From: Phycobacter sedimenti
Lineage (GTDB): Bacteria; Pseudomonadota; Alphaproteobacteria; Rhodobacterales; Rhodobacteraceae
Direction: 5' to 3'
NCBI RefSeq assembly: GCF_038148855.1
Contig: NZ_JBBVGR010000002.1
Coordinates: 372,001-436,000, forward strand
DNA length: 64,000 bases
Part shown: in pieces, positions 26,036 through 34,609 of the stretch
How positions within the stretch are numbered: the stretch's first letter is position 1
Layout: every line of letters starts with the position of its first letter
Notes under the pieces: model-generated
Told to the model about the DNA's origin: nothing
Seen by the model: only the letters and a program-made list of their open reading frames with translations
The model's database searches: none
Translations under genes and position numbers: made by a program

Positions 26036-27475
26036 TTAGCCCCGCGCCTCCATCAATTCCCACAGCGCCTTGTGCATGGGGCCGACACGCGCCTCGATGG
26101 CGGCGCAGGCGTCCACGGCCAGATCCTCGCGCCAGCGGCGCGACACGATCTGCACGTTGATGGGCTGCGGCCCCTTCTCCAGCTGGGCAAGACGCGCGGG
26201 AACGCAGGCCGCGGGCAGCCCCATGAAGTTCATCGCGTAGGAATAGACCGCGCAGCCCAGAACCTCGTGCACGCCCTCTGCGCCTTCGGTGTCGCGATCA
26301 GGCTTGAAGAACGGCTGCGGCAGGAAGGGGGTCAGCACCAGCGGGTAGTCTTCCATGAACAGCGACCATTCCCGCGCGTAATGGCTGCGCTTGGCCATCA
26401 TCTGCAAAAGCTCGGTGCCCGCGAACGGGGGGAACTCCTGGAAATAGACCTCGAAGATATCCCGCACCGTTTGCGAGCCTGCGGCGTCCACATCCTGTTT
26501 CATCATCGCATAGACCTCGCCCATCAGGGCGCGGTATCCGTTACGTCCGGCCTCGAACACATTGGGGGGCTCGACCTCTTCGACGACATATCCGGCGTCG
26601 CTCAAAGCGTCGCGTGCAGTCAGAAGGGCGGCCTCCACATCCGGGTGCAGATCATAGCCATGGGTGTTGCGGGTAAAGGCGACCTTGATGGGCCCCTCCA
26701 GATCCTCGCCGCGCCAGGGCAGGGGCACATGGAAGGGATCGCGCGGATCCGGGGCAATCATTGACGGCATCGACAGGTGCAGGTCGGCAGCGGTGCGGGT
26801 GATCAGCCCCTGCACCGACATGGATTGTGCCAGCATGCCGCGCTCCGACTTCTGGCTGGGGTTCCAGGCAGGCACCCGGCCAAGGCCCGGTTTCACGGTC
26901 ACCGCGCCATTGGCCGCGGCCGGAAAGCGCAGAGAGCCGCCGATATCATTGCCATGCCCCAGGGCGCCGATCCCGGCCATCACCGCAGCGCCGGCGCCAC
27001 CCGAGGATCCGCCGGGCGAAATATGCGCGCCCCAGGGATTGTGTGTACGTCCGTGCAGCGGATTGTCGGTGTCGGCGCGAAAGGAAAATTCTGGCGTATT
27101 GGTGCGCCCTATGACCACGGCGCCCGCCTTGTGCAGGTTCTCCACCACCGGGGCATCAGCCGGGGCAATCAGGTCTTTCAGTGCCGTTACACCGTTCGAC
27201 GTGGCATGGCCTGCCTGATCCACGTTGATCTTGATGGTCACGGGTACGCCGTGCAGCGGCCCGGGGGCAGCGCCGGCAGCGCGGGCCTTGTCAAGCGCCT
27301 GCGCCCGTTCCAGCGCCTCGGTGCTCAGGTCTTCGACCACGGCATTCAGAGCCGGGTTCACCGCATTCATCCGGTCGATGGAACTCTGGACCGCGGCTTC
27401 TGCTGACATGTCGCCGGTCCTGGTCTGAGCGGTCAATTCGGTGGCGCTAAGGCGCCATATATCTGTCTTGGTCAT
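26036..27475 (-). CDS. Amidase (amidase signature family)
   Basis: This 479-residue hydrolase has the complete Ser-cisSer-Lys triad of the amidase signature family: Lys82 (TIKIN), Ser157 in GGSSGG and Ser181 in GNDIGGSLRFP, with the usual 24-residue spacing between the two serines. The N terminus resembles Asp/Glu-tRNA amidotransferase subunit A, but no gatB/gatC lies nearby and the C-terminal half differs, so a catabolic amide hydrolase is more likely. The substrate is unknown. AGGAG precedes the ATG at 27475; an upstream extension is unconserved. It is divergent from prpE over 462 bases. Confidence 0.88.
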   Translation of the reverse strand: MTKTDIWRLSATELTAQTRTGDMSAEAAVQSSIDRMNAVNPALNAVVEDLSTEALERAQALDKARAAGAAPGPLHGVPVTIKINVDQAGHATSNGVTALKDLIAPADAPVVENLHKAGAVVIGRTNTPEFSFRADTDNPLHGRTHNPWGAHISPGGSSGGAGAAVMAGIGALGHGNDIGGSLRFPAAANGAVTVKPGLGRVPAWNPSQKSERGMLAQSMSVQGLITRTAADLHLSMPSMIAPDPRDPFHVPLPWRGEDLEGPIKVAFTRNTHGYDLHPDVEAALLTARDALSDAGYVVEEVEPPNVFEAGRNGYRALMGEVYAMMKQDVDAAGSQTVRDIFEVYFQEFPPFAGTELLQMMAKRSHYAREWSLFMEDYPLVLTPFLPQPFFKPDRDTEGAEGVHEVLGCAVYSYAMNFMGLPAACVPARLAQLEKGPQPINVQIVSRRWREDLAVDACAAIEARVGPMHKALWELMEARG

Positions 27476-27692
27476 ATGCAATTCTCCTGGGCGCAGGTTA
27501 GAGGCCGCCTGTCCGGTTGCAAGAGCGGGCGGACGAATTCCTGTGCGGATATGTGGATTTGCTGCGTGGGCGGGCGTAGGGCAGGGGGGGGCGTTTCGCG
27601 GTGAGCGCGCGATGCGCACATTTCAGCTTGAGACGCAGTGAATGCGCTGTGTTTGACGGCAAAAGGTTGGTCGCTGGCGTATCCCGACCGGG

Positions 27693-27916
27693 TTTGCAGA
27701 GGGCATTGATTCGGCGTTCAGGCCAACTCTTTCGCTATCCTGGCTTTGCAGTTTTGCAACTGATGCAGAAAGTTGCGGTTTTCCGATTGGTTTCGGGGTA
27801 TTTGCATATCTTTGCAGTCCGGGCAGGGGGATTTTTGCAAATTCTTGCCCCTGGGTGACGCTGCGTTCCTTTGATGGCTTGCCGGGGCGCACGGCTTGGG
27901 CGTAACTCTTTTGCAA
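27693..27916 (+). promoter_or_regulatory. Cluster of seven TTTGCA boxes upstream of prpE
   Basis: TTTGCA occurs on the plus strand at 27693, 27745, 27753, 27801, 27811, 27834 (here TTTGCAAA) and 27910, with pairs spaced eight and ten bases. One chance hit is not expected in this length. TTTGCAAA is the core of sites bound by RamB/ScfR-family regulators of short-chain acyl-CoA metabolism, such as PccR of Rhodobacter sphaeroides, which fits a propionyl-CoA synthetase gene. The last box overlaps the region just before the ribosome site. Confidence 0.7.
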
Positions 27917-27937
27917 GCAAGGAGTGAGGAGGACGCC

Positions 27938-29830
27938 ATGTCATATCAGGACGTATATGCCAGCTGGAAATCGGACCCGGAGGGGTTCTGGATGGAGGCC
28001 GCCAAGGCGATCAGTTGGGACAAGGCCCCGACGCGCGCGCTCAGCGATCTGGGCGATAGGCTGTACGAATGGTTTGCCGATGCAAAGGTCAACACTTGCT
28101 ACAATGCGGTGGACCGCCACGTGGAAAACGGCCGCGGAGAGCAGACCGCCATCATCTATGACAGCCCGATCACCCACACGAAGCGCGAGATTTCCTATGT
28201 CGAGCTGCGTAACCGCGTGGCGACCCTTGCGGGCGCCCTGCGCGCCAAGGGGATCGAAAAGGGCGACCGGGTCATCATCTACATGCCGATGATCCCCGAA
28301 GCGCTTGAGGCGATGCTGGCCTGCGCGCGCCTCGGGGCCGTGCATTCCGTCGTCTTTGGCGGGTTTGCCGCGAACGAGCTGGCCGTGCGCATTGACGATG
28401 CCAAACCGAAGGCGATCATCGCGGCCTCCTGCGGGCTGGAGCCGGGGCGTGTGGTTCACTACAAGCCGCTTCTGGACGGGGCCATCGATTTGGCTGAGCA
28501 TAAGCCCGACTTCTGCGTGATCTTCCAGCGCGAACAAGAGGTTGCCGATCTGGTCGAAGGGCGCGACGTCAACTGGCACGGGTTCCAGTACGGGGTGGAG
28601 CCTGCCGAATGTGTGCCAGTTGAGGGCAACCATCCGGCCTATGTCCTTTATACCTCTGGCACGACGGGGCAGCCCAAGGGCGTGATCCGTCATACCGCCG
28701 GTCAGCTGGTGGCGCTGAACTGGTCGATGAAGAACATCTACAATGTCGATCCGGGCGATGTGTTCTGGGCTGCCTCGGATGTGGGCTGGGTCGTGGGACA
28801 CAGCTATATCTGCTATGGTCCCCTGATCCATGGCAACACGACCATAGTGTTCGAAGGCAAGCCCGTTGGAACGCCTGATGCGGGCACCTTCTGGCGGGTC
28901 ATTTCGGAGCACAAGGTCAAAAGCTTTTTCACCGCGCCGACCGCCTTCCGTGCCGTGAAGCGCGAAGACCCCAAGGGCGAATTTGTCGGCAAGTACGACC
29001 TGTCCTGCCTGAACCAAGTCTACCTGGCGGGGGAGCGCGCCGATCCAGATACCATCATCTGGGCGCAGGATCAGTTGAAGGTTCCGGTTGTGGATCACTG
29101 GTGGCAGACCGAAACCGGCTGGTCGATCGCGGCCAACCCGCTGGGGATCGAGGAGCTTCCGACGAAGCTCGGCTCTCCTGCTGTGCCGATGCCGGGGTAT
29201 GAGGTCGATATCCTCGATGAAGGCGGCAACCCGATGCCAGCCTGTGAGCTGGGCGCCATTGCGGTCAGGCTTCCCCTGCCGCCGGGCACTCTGCCGAACC
29301 TCTGGAATGCCGAAGAACGCTTCAAGAAAAGCTACCTGACCACCTTCCCTGGGTACTACGAAACAGGGGATGCCGGGATGAAGGATGAGGACGGCTACCT
29401 CTATATCATGGCGCGTACCGATGACGTCATCAACGTGGCCGGGCACCGCCTGTCCACCGGCGGCATGGAGGAGGTTCTTGCCTCTCATCCAGATGTGGCC
29501 GAATGTGCGGTGATCGGCGTCAGCGACCAGCTGAAAGGGCAATTGCCGGTAGGGTTCCTCTGCCTCAACGCGGGCACCAACCGTCCGGGCGAAGAGATCG
29601 TTTCGGAAGTGGTGAAGCTGGTGCGCGACAAGATCGGACCCGTCGCGGCCTTTAAACTGGCCGTGGTGGTGGACCGTCTGCCCAAGACCCGTTCAGGCAA
29701 GATTCTGCGGGGCACCATGGTCAATATTGCAGATGGAACCCCCTTCAAGATGCCAGCCACCATCGACGATCCGGCCATTTTGGATGAAATCAAGGAAGCC
29801 CTTCAAAGCATTGGCTACGCCAAGGGCTGA
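27938..29830 (+). CDS. prpE: Propionyl-CoA synthetase
   Basis: This 630-residue AMP-forming acyl-CoA synthetase activates propionate to propionyl-CoA. It shows the adenylation motif YTSGTTGQPKGVIRHTAG, the DHWWQTETGW segment characteristic of PrpE rather than acetyl-CoA synthetase, YYETGDAGMKDEDGY, and the C-terminal PKTRSGKILRGTM with the acylation-regulated lysine (Lys588). AGGAGG lies before the ATG; fourteen in-frame codons upstream lack support. In roseobacters PrpE also feeds acrylate and propionate from DMSP cleavage into propionyl-CoA, so it complements the dmdC-dmdD operon functionally. Expression is probably governed by the TTTGCA boxes upstream. Confidence 0.95.
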   Translation: MSYQDVYASWKSDPEGFWMEAAKAISWDKAPTRALSDLGDRLYEWFADAKVNTCYNAVDRHVENGRGEQTAIIYDSPITHTKREISYVELRNRVATLAGALRAKGIEKGDRVIIYMPMIPEALEAMLACARLGAVHSVVFGGFAANELAVRIDDAKPKAIIAASCGLEPGRVVHYKPLLDGAIDLAEHKPDFCVIFQREQEVADLVEGRDVNWHGFQYGVEPAECVPVEGNHPAYVLYTSGTTGQPKGVIRHTAGQLVALNWSMKNIYNVDPGDVFWAASDVGWVVGHSYICYGPLIHGNTTIVFEGKPVGTPDAGTFWRVISEHKVKSFFTAPTAFRAVKREDPKGEFVGKYDLSCLNQVYLAGERADPDTIIWAQDQLKVPVVDHWWQTETGWSIAANPLGIEELPTKLGSPAVPMPGYEVDILDEGGNPMPACELGAIAVRLPLPPGTLPNLWNAEERFKKSYLTTFPGYYETGDAGMKDEDGYLYIMARTDDVINVAGHRLSTGGMEEVLASHPDVAECAVIGVSDQLKGQLPVGFLCLNAGTNRPGEEIVSEVVKLVRDKIGPVAAFKLAVVVDRLPKTRSGKILRGTMVNIADGTPFKMPATIDDPAILDEIKEALQSIGYAKG

Positions 29831-29874
29831 CCCGCTTTCGGCCTCTGACGAACAAGCAGACGCCTGCAGATGAG

Positions 29875-29899
29875 CGCGCCGCATTGCGGCGCGTTTCTT
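29875..29899 (+). terminator. Intrinsic terminator of prpE
   Basis: CGCGCCGC and GCGGCGCG form a perfect eight-base-pair stem with a three-base loop, followed by TTTCTTC, 45 bases after the prpE stop. Confidence 0.85.
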
Positions 29900-30217
29900 C
29901 ATTTGTGGATGAAGCATGGGCGGAAAAAGAGGTGTTCTGAACTGGTCATGTCCCCTTTGAGCCGAAGCAGGTTTTGTGGCTCTGTGTGTTCCTGGCCAGC
30001 CTAGAGGCTGATGCGATTGGCAATGTGATGGCGCTCCGGCCTGTGGAATGGCGCTGGGCGGCGAAATCTTGCTGTTGCGCTGGCAAGTAAACGCTCATTC
30101 GGAAGACACCCCCCTTTTCTGTTAACGAACAATTCATACGCATAGAAAAAATTGAATGTGTGGGTGGTGCTACCGGTGCCATCATTTCACAAATTGCTAC
30201 AGGCAAAGGAATAAGAA
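29900..30217. other. Intergenic region without a recognisable gene
   Basis: Between the prpE terminator and the DUF2202 gene I find no supported reading frame. The last 120 bases are AT-rich (around GTTAACGAACAATTCATACG) and should hold the promoter of the downstream gene; an AAAGGAAT ribosome site ends the region. Confidence 0.5.
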
Positions 30218-30847
30218 ATGGGAAGAAACGGATTTTCGCCAGCGGGTCATGGCAAGGGCTTTGGTCAGCATGGCTGGGGTGGACAGAAGGAGGCGTTTGC
30301 GGGCGCAAAAGGTCACGATCATGACGTGCATCGCTTTGAAGGAAAGGGCGCCAGTCACGGCGGTCCCGACAAGGAAGCAGGTTCGGCAAAGGCGCAGACC
30401 GATAGCGTCACACTGAGCGATGCAGCGATCGAAGAGCTGAAGTTCATGATCGAAGAAGAGAAACTGGCCGGCGATCTCTATCAAGCCTTTTATGAGGCCT
30501 ACGGATTGAAGATCTTCGACAATATCGGTCGGTCCGAGGATCGGCATTTCGACGCGGTTTCAGACTATGCTGAAAAGATCGGTGTGGATGTTGATGCCTT
30601 TGTCTTTGAGACGCCGGGGGAATTCTCAAATCCGGAATTGCAGGAGATGTATGATACGCTTCTGGCGCAGGGGCTGGACTCGCTGACGGGTGCCTTGGAA
30701 GTTGGAGTGGCCATTGAGGAAAGGGATATCGTTGATATTGCTGCAGCGGCCGAAGCTGTAGGGGGGACATCTTTGGCGGATATCTATGAAATCCTGCTCC
30801 AGGGATCCTATGCCCATCTTGACGCCTTCGAAGGGGTGCTTGGCTGA
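30218..30847 (+). CDS. DUF2202 ferritin-like protein with a Gly/His-rich N terminus
   Basis: This 209-residue protein ends in a DUF2202 domain (about 65-209), a four-helix ferritin-like bundle. Candidate di-metal ligands are in EEEKLAGDLYQAFYE, SEDRHFDAVSDYAEK, VAIEERDIVDIA and GSYAHLDAF. The first 50 residues are Gly-, Lys- and His-rich with six histidines (for example GHDHDVHRF), unusual for the family and suggestive of metal binding. There is no signal peptide. Function of DUF2202 is not established; a metal- or redox-related role is inferred from the fold. It is transcribed alone after the prpE terminator. Confidence 0.85.
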   Translation: MGRNGFSPAGHGKGFGQHGWGGQKEAFAGAKGHDHDVHRFEGKGASHGGPDKEAGSAKAQTDSVTLSDAAIEELKFMIEEEKLAGDLYQAFYEAYGLKIFDNIGRSEDRHFDAVSDYAEKIGVDVDAFVFETPGEFSNPELQEMYDTLLAQGLDSLTGALEVGVAIEERDIVDIAAAAEAVGGTSLADIYEILLQGSYAHLDAFEGVLG

Positions 30848-30881
30848 ACCGGCTGTTGAGGGGCGCAATCTATGAACAGAC

Positions 30882-30914
30882 AATGCCGGGCGTGGTCGCG
30901 TCATTGCCCGGCAT
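30882..30914 (+). terminator. Hairpin after the DUF2202 gene
   Basis: ATGCCGGGC and GCCCGGCAT form a perfect nine-base-pair stem around a 14-base loop, 35 bases after the stop. The following bases are pyrimidine-rich (GTTCTACGTTCTTTC) without a clean T-run, so it is a probable but weak terminator. No gene is visible between here and the tRNA array. Confidence 0.5.
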
Positions 30915-31072
30915 CGTTCTACGTTCTTTCGTGGTTTCAATGCCTTATCGGTGCGGGGTAAATTTTTTGGTTGAAAGCGGGCAAAAAGCCAAAACACCGC
31001 TTGACCTCACCCGAGGCCTGCGAATATTACACCCCAACGTTCGGCAGCGATGCTGGACGGGCAGCGAGCGGT

Positions 31073-31160
31073 NNNNNNNNNNNNNNNNNNNNNNNNNNNN
31101 NNNNNNNNNNNNNNNNNNNNNNNNNNNNNNNNNNNNNNNNNNNNNNNNNNNNNNNNNNNN
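31073..31160. other. Assembly gap (88 N) at the tRNA-Asp array
   Basis: The gap is bounded on both sides by GCGAGCGGT. On the left side GCGGT (31068-31072) equals the first five bases of tRNA-Asp, so either a further tRNA-Asp copy starts here and is hidden in the gap, or the two contig ends overlap and the gap is artificial. Confidence 0.9.
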
Positions 31161-31165
31161 CGCGA

Positions 31166-31242
31166 GCGGTTGTAGCTCAGTTGGTTAGAGTACCGGCCTG
31201 TCACGCCGGGGGTCGCGGGTTCGAGCCCCGTCAACCGCGCCA
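31166..31242 (+). tRNA. tRNA-Asp (anticodon GTC), copy 1
   Basis: The 77-base cloverleaf has acceptor GCGGTTG/CAACCGC, anticodon stem CCGGC/GCCGG around CTGTCAC (anticodon GTC), TTCGAGC in the T loop and an encoded CCA. It begins six bases after the assembly gap. Confidence 0.96.
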
Positions 31243-31321
31243 CTGCTGCCTGCCCGCCTTGGGCAATACCAAGGTCCGCCCCGGAGGGGAAATGCCGAAC
31301 GGCAGACAATGAGACCCATGC

Positions 31322-31398
31322 GCGGTTGTAGCTCAGTTGGTTAGAGTACCGGCCTGTCACGCCGGGGGTCGCGGGTTCGAGCCCCGTCAACCGCGCCA
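31322..31398 (+). tRNA. tRNA-Asp (anticodon GTC), copy 2
   Basis: It is identical over all 77 bases to copy 1 and separated from it by 79 bases. CCA is encoded. Confidence 0.96.
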
Positions 31399-31473
31399 CT
31401 CATTTGTCTGGTCCCGCCGAGGCGGGTGGCTCTGAGCAAGAGCCAGATTGGATTGCCTTTGAAAGGCCCATGC

Positions 31474-31550
31474 GCGGTTGTAGCTCAGCTGGTTAGAGTA
31501 CCGGCCTGTCACGCCGGGGGTCGCGGGTTCGAGCCCCGTCAACCGCGCCA
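31474..31550 (+). tRNA. tRNA-Asp (anticodon GTC), copy 3
   Basis: It differs from copies 1 and 2 by a single D-arm base (CAGCTGG instead of CAGTTGG) and lies 75 bases after copy 2. CCA is encoded. Confidence 0.96.
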
Positions 31551-31584
31551 CTTCTTTCCCTCTATGCCAACACCGGGACCTGAC

Positions 31585-31809
31585 ATGAAGCTGCTGGACT
31601 CAATCGATTGGATCACTGCGATTGTTGTTGCGCTGCTTCTTGGGCTCGCACCCTTTTTTCCCGAACCGCACCTGTGGGAAAAGCTCAAGATGCTTGCTGC
31701 CGGTGATTTGCATCGCGCTTTGGATTGGTTCGATCTTGTGATGCATGGTGCTCCACTTGTGCTCCTGGCACTCAAGGCTGCAAGAGACCTACGTCGGCGC
31801 CGAGGATAA
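31585..31809 (+). CDS. Small two-helix membrane protein
   Basis: This 74-residue protein starts MKLLDSIDWITAIVVALLLG and has two hydrophobic helices separated by a conserved-looking loop (APFFPEPHLWEKLKMLAAGDL). The C terminus is very basic (DLRRRRG), which places it inside by the positive-inside rule. Similar small proteins with a PEPHL-EKL-ML loop occur widely in proteobacteria and are sometimes labelled RND transporter, but it is far too short for that and its function is unknown. An ATG seven codons upstream (31564) is an alternative start. It follows tRNA-Asp copy 3 by 34 bases. Confidence 0.65.
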   Translation: MKLLDSIDWITAIVVALLLGLAPFFPEPHLWEKLKMLAAGDLHRALDWFDLVMHGAPLVLLALKAARDLRRRRG

Positions 31810-31953
31810 CTTGTCGGCCAGCATATTGCGGCCACTGGATGCCCGACCTGGATCCGGTAGCTCATTTCTGCCGTGGAGCTCGACCGGGGGCGTAGGGGCA
31901 AGATGGGTGTAGGGGGCCTTGTTCGCAGGCCGCATGCGCCATATCCCAAGATA

Positions 31954-32832
31954 TCAGAGTGCCAATTGGTCCTTCAGGAAGGTCAAAAGGGCTTCCGTGG
32001 TCTCTGCCGGGTGCTGATCGACAAAGAAATGTCCGCCCGGAATCGCGGCTGCGCGCATGTCTGCAAGGCGCGGTGCCCAGGTGGACTCCACGTCATAGTG
32101 TTTTGCCATAGCCCCGGATGCGCCATAGAGGACCAGCGCGGGGCAGGTGACCTTGCGGTCCAGATCTGCGGCATCAAGGTTGAAATCCACGTCGATGGCC
32201 GCGCGGTAGTCATTGCACATGGCGTGAATGCAGGCCGGGTTGCGCCAGCTTTTGCGGTATGCGCTCAAGGCCTCGGGCGGGAAGTCCTCCAGCGTTGCGC
32301 CGCCCCAGCCCAGTAGGCAGCTTTCGAAATAGCTGTCGGGGTCTGCGGCGATCATCCCCTCGGGAAAGGGCGCGGGCTGGGCGAGGAAGAACCAATGGTA
32401 ATAGGCACGGGCCACTTCCTGTCGCAGCTCGCTTAGCAGCAGATGCGTTGGAATGATGTCCATCAGGGTGAGGCTGGCAATGGATTCGGCGCTCTCAAGG
32501 GCCATGCGATGCGCAGTGCGCGCGCCGCGGTCGTGTCCGACGAGGTGGAACCGATCGTGACCGAGTGAGCGCATCAACGCCAGCTGATCGGCGCCCATGT
32601 TGCGAAAGCTCATCGCCTCCACGCCTTCGGGTTTGCTGCTGTCGCCATATCCACGCAGATCCGCCGTCACCACGGTGAACGCTCTGGCAAGCACAGGGGT
32701 CACGTCCTGCCACATGGCTTTGGTCTGCGGAAAGCCATGCAGAAGGAGCAACGCTGGCCCGGACCCTTGGCGCGTGTAGGCGATGCTCTGTCCGTTCACC
32801 TCCGCGAGGCCGGTTTCGATCTGGGCTGTCAA
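31954..32832 (-). CDS. Alpha/beta hydrolase of the fluoroacetate dehalogenase type
   Basis: This 292-residue hydrolase has LLLLHGFPQTKAMW, ADLRGYGDSSKPEG, an aspartate nucleophile in GHDRGARTAHRM (Asp101, with Arg102 and Arg105), YHWFFLAQPAPFPE (His146-Trp147) and the base His268 in GGHFF. In characterised fluoroacetate dehalogenases the same residues form the nucleophile, the carboxylate-binding arginines and the halide pocket, so haloacetate is a plausible substrate. Related epoxide hydrolases share the fold and the Asp nucleophile, so the substrate needs testing. The start is a TTG at 32832 with GGGAG upstream; no ATG is available near the N terminus. Confidence 0.82.
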   Translation of the reverse strand: MTAQIETGLAEVNGQSIAYTRQGSGPALLLLHGFPQTKAMWQDVTPVLARAFTVVTADLRGYGDSSKPEGVEAMSFRNMGADQLALMRSLGHDRFHLVGHDRGARTAHRMALESAESIASLTLMDIIPTHLLLSELRQEVARAYYHWFFLAQPAPFPEGMIAADPDSYFESCLLGWGGATLEDFPPEALSAYRKSWRNPACIHAMCNDYRAAIDVDFNLDAADLDRKVTCPALVLYGASGAMAKHYDVESTWAPRLADMRAAAIPGGHFFVDQHPAETTEALLTFLKDQLAL

Positions 32833-32895
32833 GATCTGTTCTCCCTGTCTCGTGCGTTCGCATCTCCCGGCGGGTCGCGCCGGTCCTGGTGCTGG

Positions 32896-32918
32896 GCAGC
32901 GCGCCGCAGGCGCGCTGC
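32896..32918 (-). terminator. Strong hairpin after the M20 peptidase gene
   Basis: GCAGCGCGCC and GGCGCGCTGC form a perfect ten-base-pair stem with a three-base loop. It lies between the M20 stop (32973) and the hydrolase start (32832), with further G/C-rich inverted repeats beside it. No T-run follows. Confidence 0.5.
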
Positions 32919-32972
32919 AGGGCCCAACGCGCCCGGGCCAAAGGCCAGGGGCGGGGCGGGAGAGTTTCCCTT

Positions 32973-34364
32973 TTAGGCCTTGGTCAGTGCGTCCAGCACC
33001 CGCGCCCAGGACCGGATGCCCTTGTGGAAGCTCTTGAGGTCATACTTCTCGTTCGGAGAGTGGATCGCATCATCCTCATTGGCAAAGCCGATCAGCATGG
33101 ATTCCATGCCGAGGATCGATTTGAAGAAGCCCGCGATCGGAATCGACCCGCCCATGCCGCAGAACACCGCCTCGCGGTTCCATTCGTCGCTGAGGGCGCC
33201 GCGGGCAGCGGTGAATTCGGGGCGCGAGATATCCATCACCGAGGCGCGGGAGCCTTCCAGGTCGTTGTCCCAGATCACCTTGCAGTCGGGTTTCAGGCGT
33301 TCCTCAACGTGTTTGCGGATCTTTTGGCGCAGGGCGTCCGGGTCCATGTCGCCCACCAGGCGACAGGTGATCTTGCAGTGCGCCTCGGAGGGGATCACGG
33401 TTTTCGAGCCGGCGCCATTGTAGCCGCCCCACAGACCATTCACTTCCAGTGTCGGGCGCGCCCATTGCTGCTCCAGGATGGTGCGGTCCTTTTCGCCATG
33501 CGCCTGGGTGTAGCCCGCATTGCCGAGGTAGTCGTTTGCGTCGAAGCCGCAGCCTTCCCACTGACGCAGCTGGTCCTCGGGCACCTCGTTCACGCCCTCG
33601 TAGAAGCCGTCGACGGCGATCTTGCCCGTTTCCTCGTCATAGAAGGAGGCGACGATGCGGCTGATCTCGCGCAGGGGGTTTAGACCAGGCCCGCCATAGT
33701 GGCCCGAGTGCAGATCGATGCGCGGCCCGACCAGGGTGAATTCATCCTTCAGCATGCCGCGCAGCTGCGATGCGATCGAAGGCACCCCGCGCGACACCAT
33801 GGAGGTGTCACAGATCAGTGCGATATCCGCCTTCAGCTCCTCGGCGTGCGCCTTCATGAACGGGATCAGCGAGGGAGAGCCCGATTCCTCCTCGCCCTCG
33901 AAGAAGAAGGTGATGCGGCAGGGCAGGGAGCCGTGGATGGCCTTCCAGGCCCGGCACGCCTCGACAAAGGTCATCAGCTGCCCCTTGTCGTCCGAAGCGC
34001 CGCGGCCCCGGATCACGGTGCCGTTTTCGGTCTCTTCCAGCTGCGGCTCGAACGGCGGGGTCTTCCACAGGTTCAGGGGGTCTACTGGCTGAACATCATA
34101 GTGGCCGTAGAACAGAACGTGGGGTGCATCCTGGTTGTCCTGACCCACATGGCCCACCACCATGGGATGGCCCGGGGTCGTGCGCTTTTCTGCCGCAATG
34201 CCGATGGATTTGAGGTCCGCCACCAGCCAGTCGGCGGCCTTGTCGCACTCGGCCTTGTAAGCCGGATCGGTAGAAATGGACTGAATGCGCAGCAGCTCCA
34301 GCAGGCGATCGGTGGCCGCCGAAACATCCGCGTCAATGCGCTCAAGCACTTCGTTCAAAGACAT
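32973..34364 (-). CDS. M20 family dipeptidase/metallopeptidase
   Basis: This 463-residue enzyme carries the M20 zinc ligands and catalytic acids: FYGHYDVQPVDP (His88, Asp90), RGASDDKGQ (Asp125 region) and the FFFEGEEESGSP glutamate pair, with a dimerisation domain inserted in the middle and a distal histidine in the C-terminal segment. It belongs to the carnosinase-like dipeptidases and probably acts on dipeptides in the cytoplasm. I chose the ATG of MSLNEVLERI, about ten bases after CGGAG; the frame is open for 103 more codons without homology. It is divergent from hemA over 374 bases. Confidence 0.9.
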   Translation of the reverse strand: MSLNEVLERIDADVSAATDRLLELLRIQSISTDPAYKAECDKAADWLVADLKSIGIAAEKRTTPGHPMVVGHVGQDNQDAPHVLFYGHYDVQPVDPLNLWKTPPFEPQLEETENGTVIRGRGASDDKGQLMTFVEACRAWKAIHGSLPCRITFFFEGEEESGSPSLIPFMKAHAEELKADIALICDTSMVSRGVPSIASQLRGMLKDEFTLVGPRIDLHSGHYGGPGLNPLREISRIVASFYDEETGKIAVDGFYEGVNEVPEDQLRQWEGCGFDANDYLGNAGYTQAHGEKDRTILEQQWARPTLEVNGLWGGYNGAGSKTVIPSEAHCKITCRLVGDMDPDALRQKIRKHVEERLKPDCKVIWDNDLEGSRASVMDISRPEFTAARGALSDEWNREAVFCGMGGSIPIAGFFKSILGMESMLIGFANEDDAIHSPNEKYDLKSFHKGIRSWARVLDALTKA

Positions 34365-34595
34365 TTTTTCACTCCGGTGATTTTTGGTGTTCGGTTTTTG
34401 TGGCGACCGTAGCAGCGCCACGTAGGGGATGCCAGTGTGCATCGGGGGCGGGTTCTGTGGGCGCGTCGCGCTGCTGAGCGCGGGACGTTCCGGGTTTCCG
34501 ATAATGCCGGGCTTGCGTCTTTGTGATCTTCGTGCAGCCAATTGGTGGGAAAAAGGCAGGATCATCTGCTTGTCCGCAATGGCCCATAGGTTTAT

Positions 34596-34609
34596 TTGAC
34601 CTGCATCAA
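34596..34609. promoter_or_regulatory. FNR/FnrL box upstream of hemA
   Basis: TTGAC-CTGC-ATCAA differs from the FNR consensus TTGAT-N4-ATCAA at one base. It lies about 130 bases before the hemA start in the divergent spacer with the M20 gene. FnrL control of hemA is known in Rhodobacter sphaeroides. A further dyad, ATTCAC-N4-GTGAAT, lies at 34668-34683. The rest of this 374-base spacer shows no gene. Confidence 0.75.

Noticed and set aside
26036..27475. GatA subunit of the tRNA amidotransferase
   Set aside because: No gatB or gatC nearby and the C-terminal half is unlike GatA; the second amidase at 49509 argues for a catabolic group.
30856..31312. Open frames running through the gap and the tRNA-Asp genes
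   Set aside because: They consist of tRNA sequence and unknown residues.
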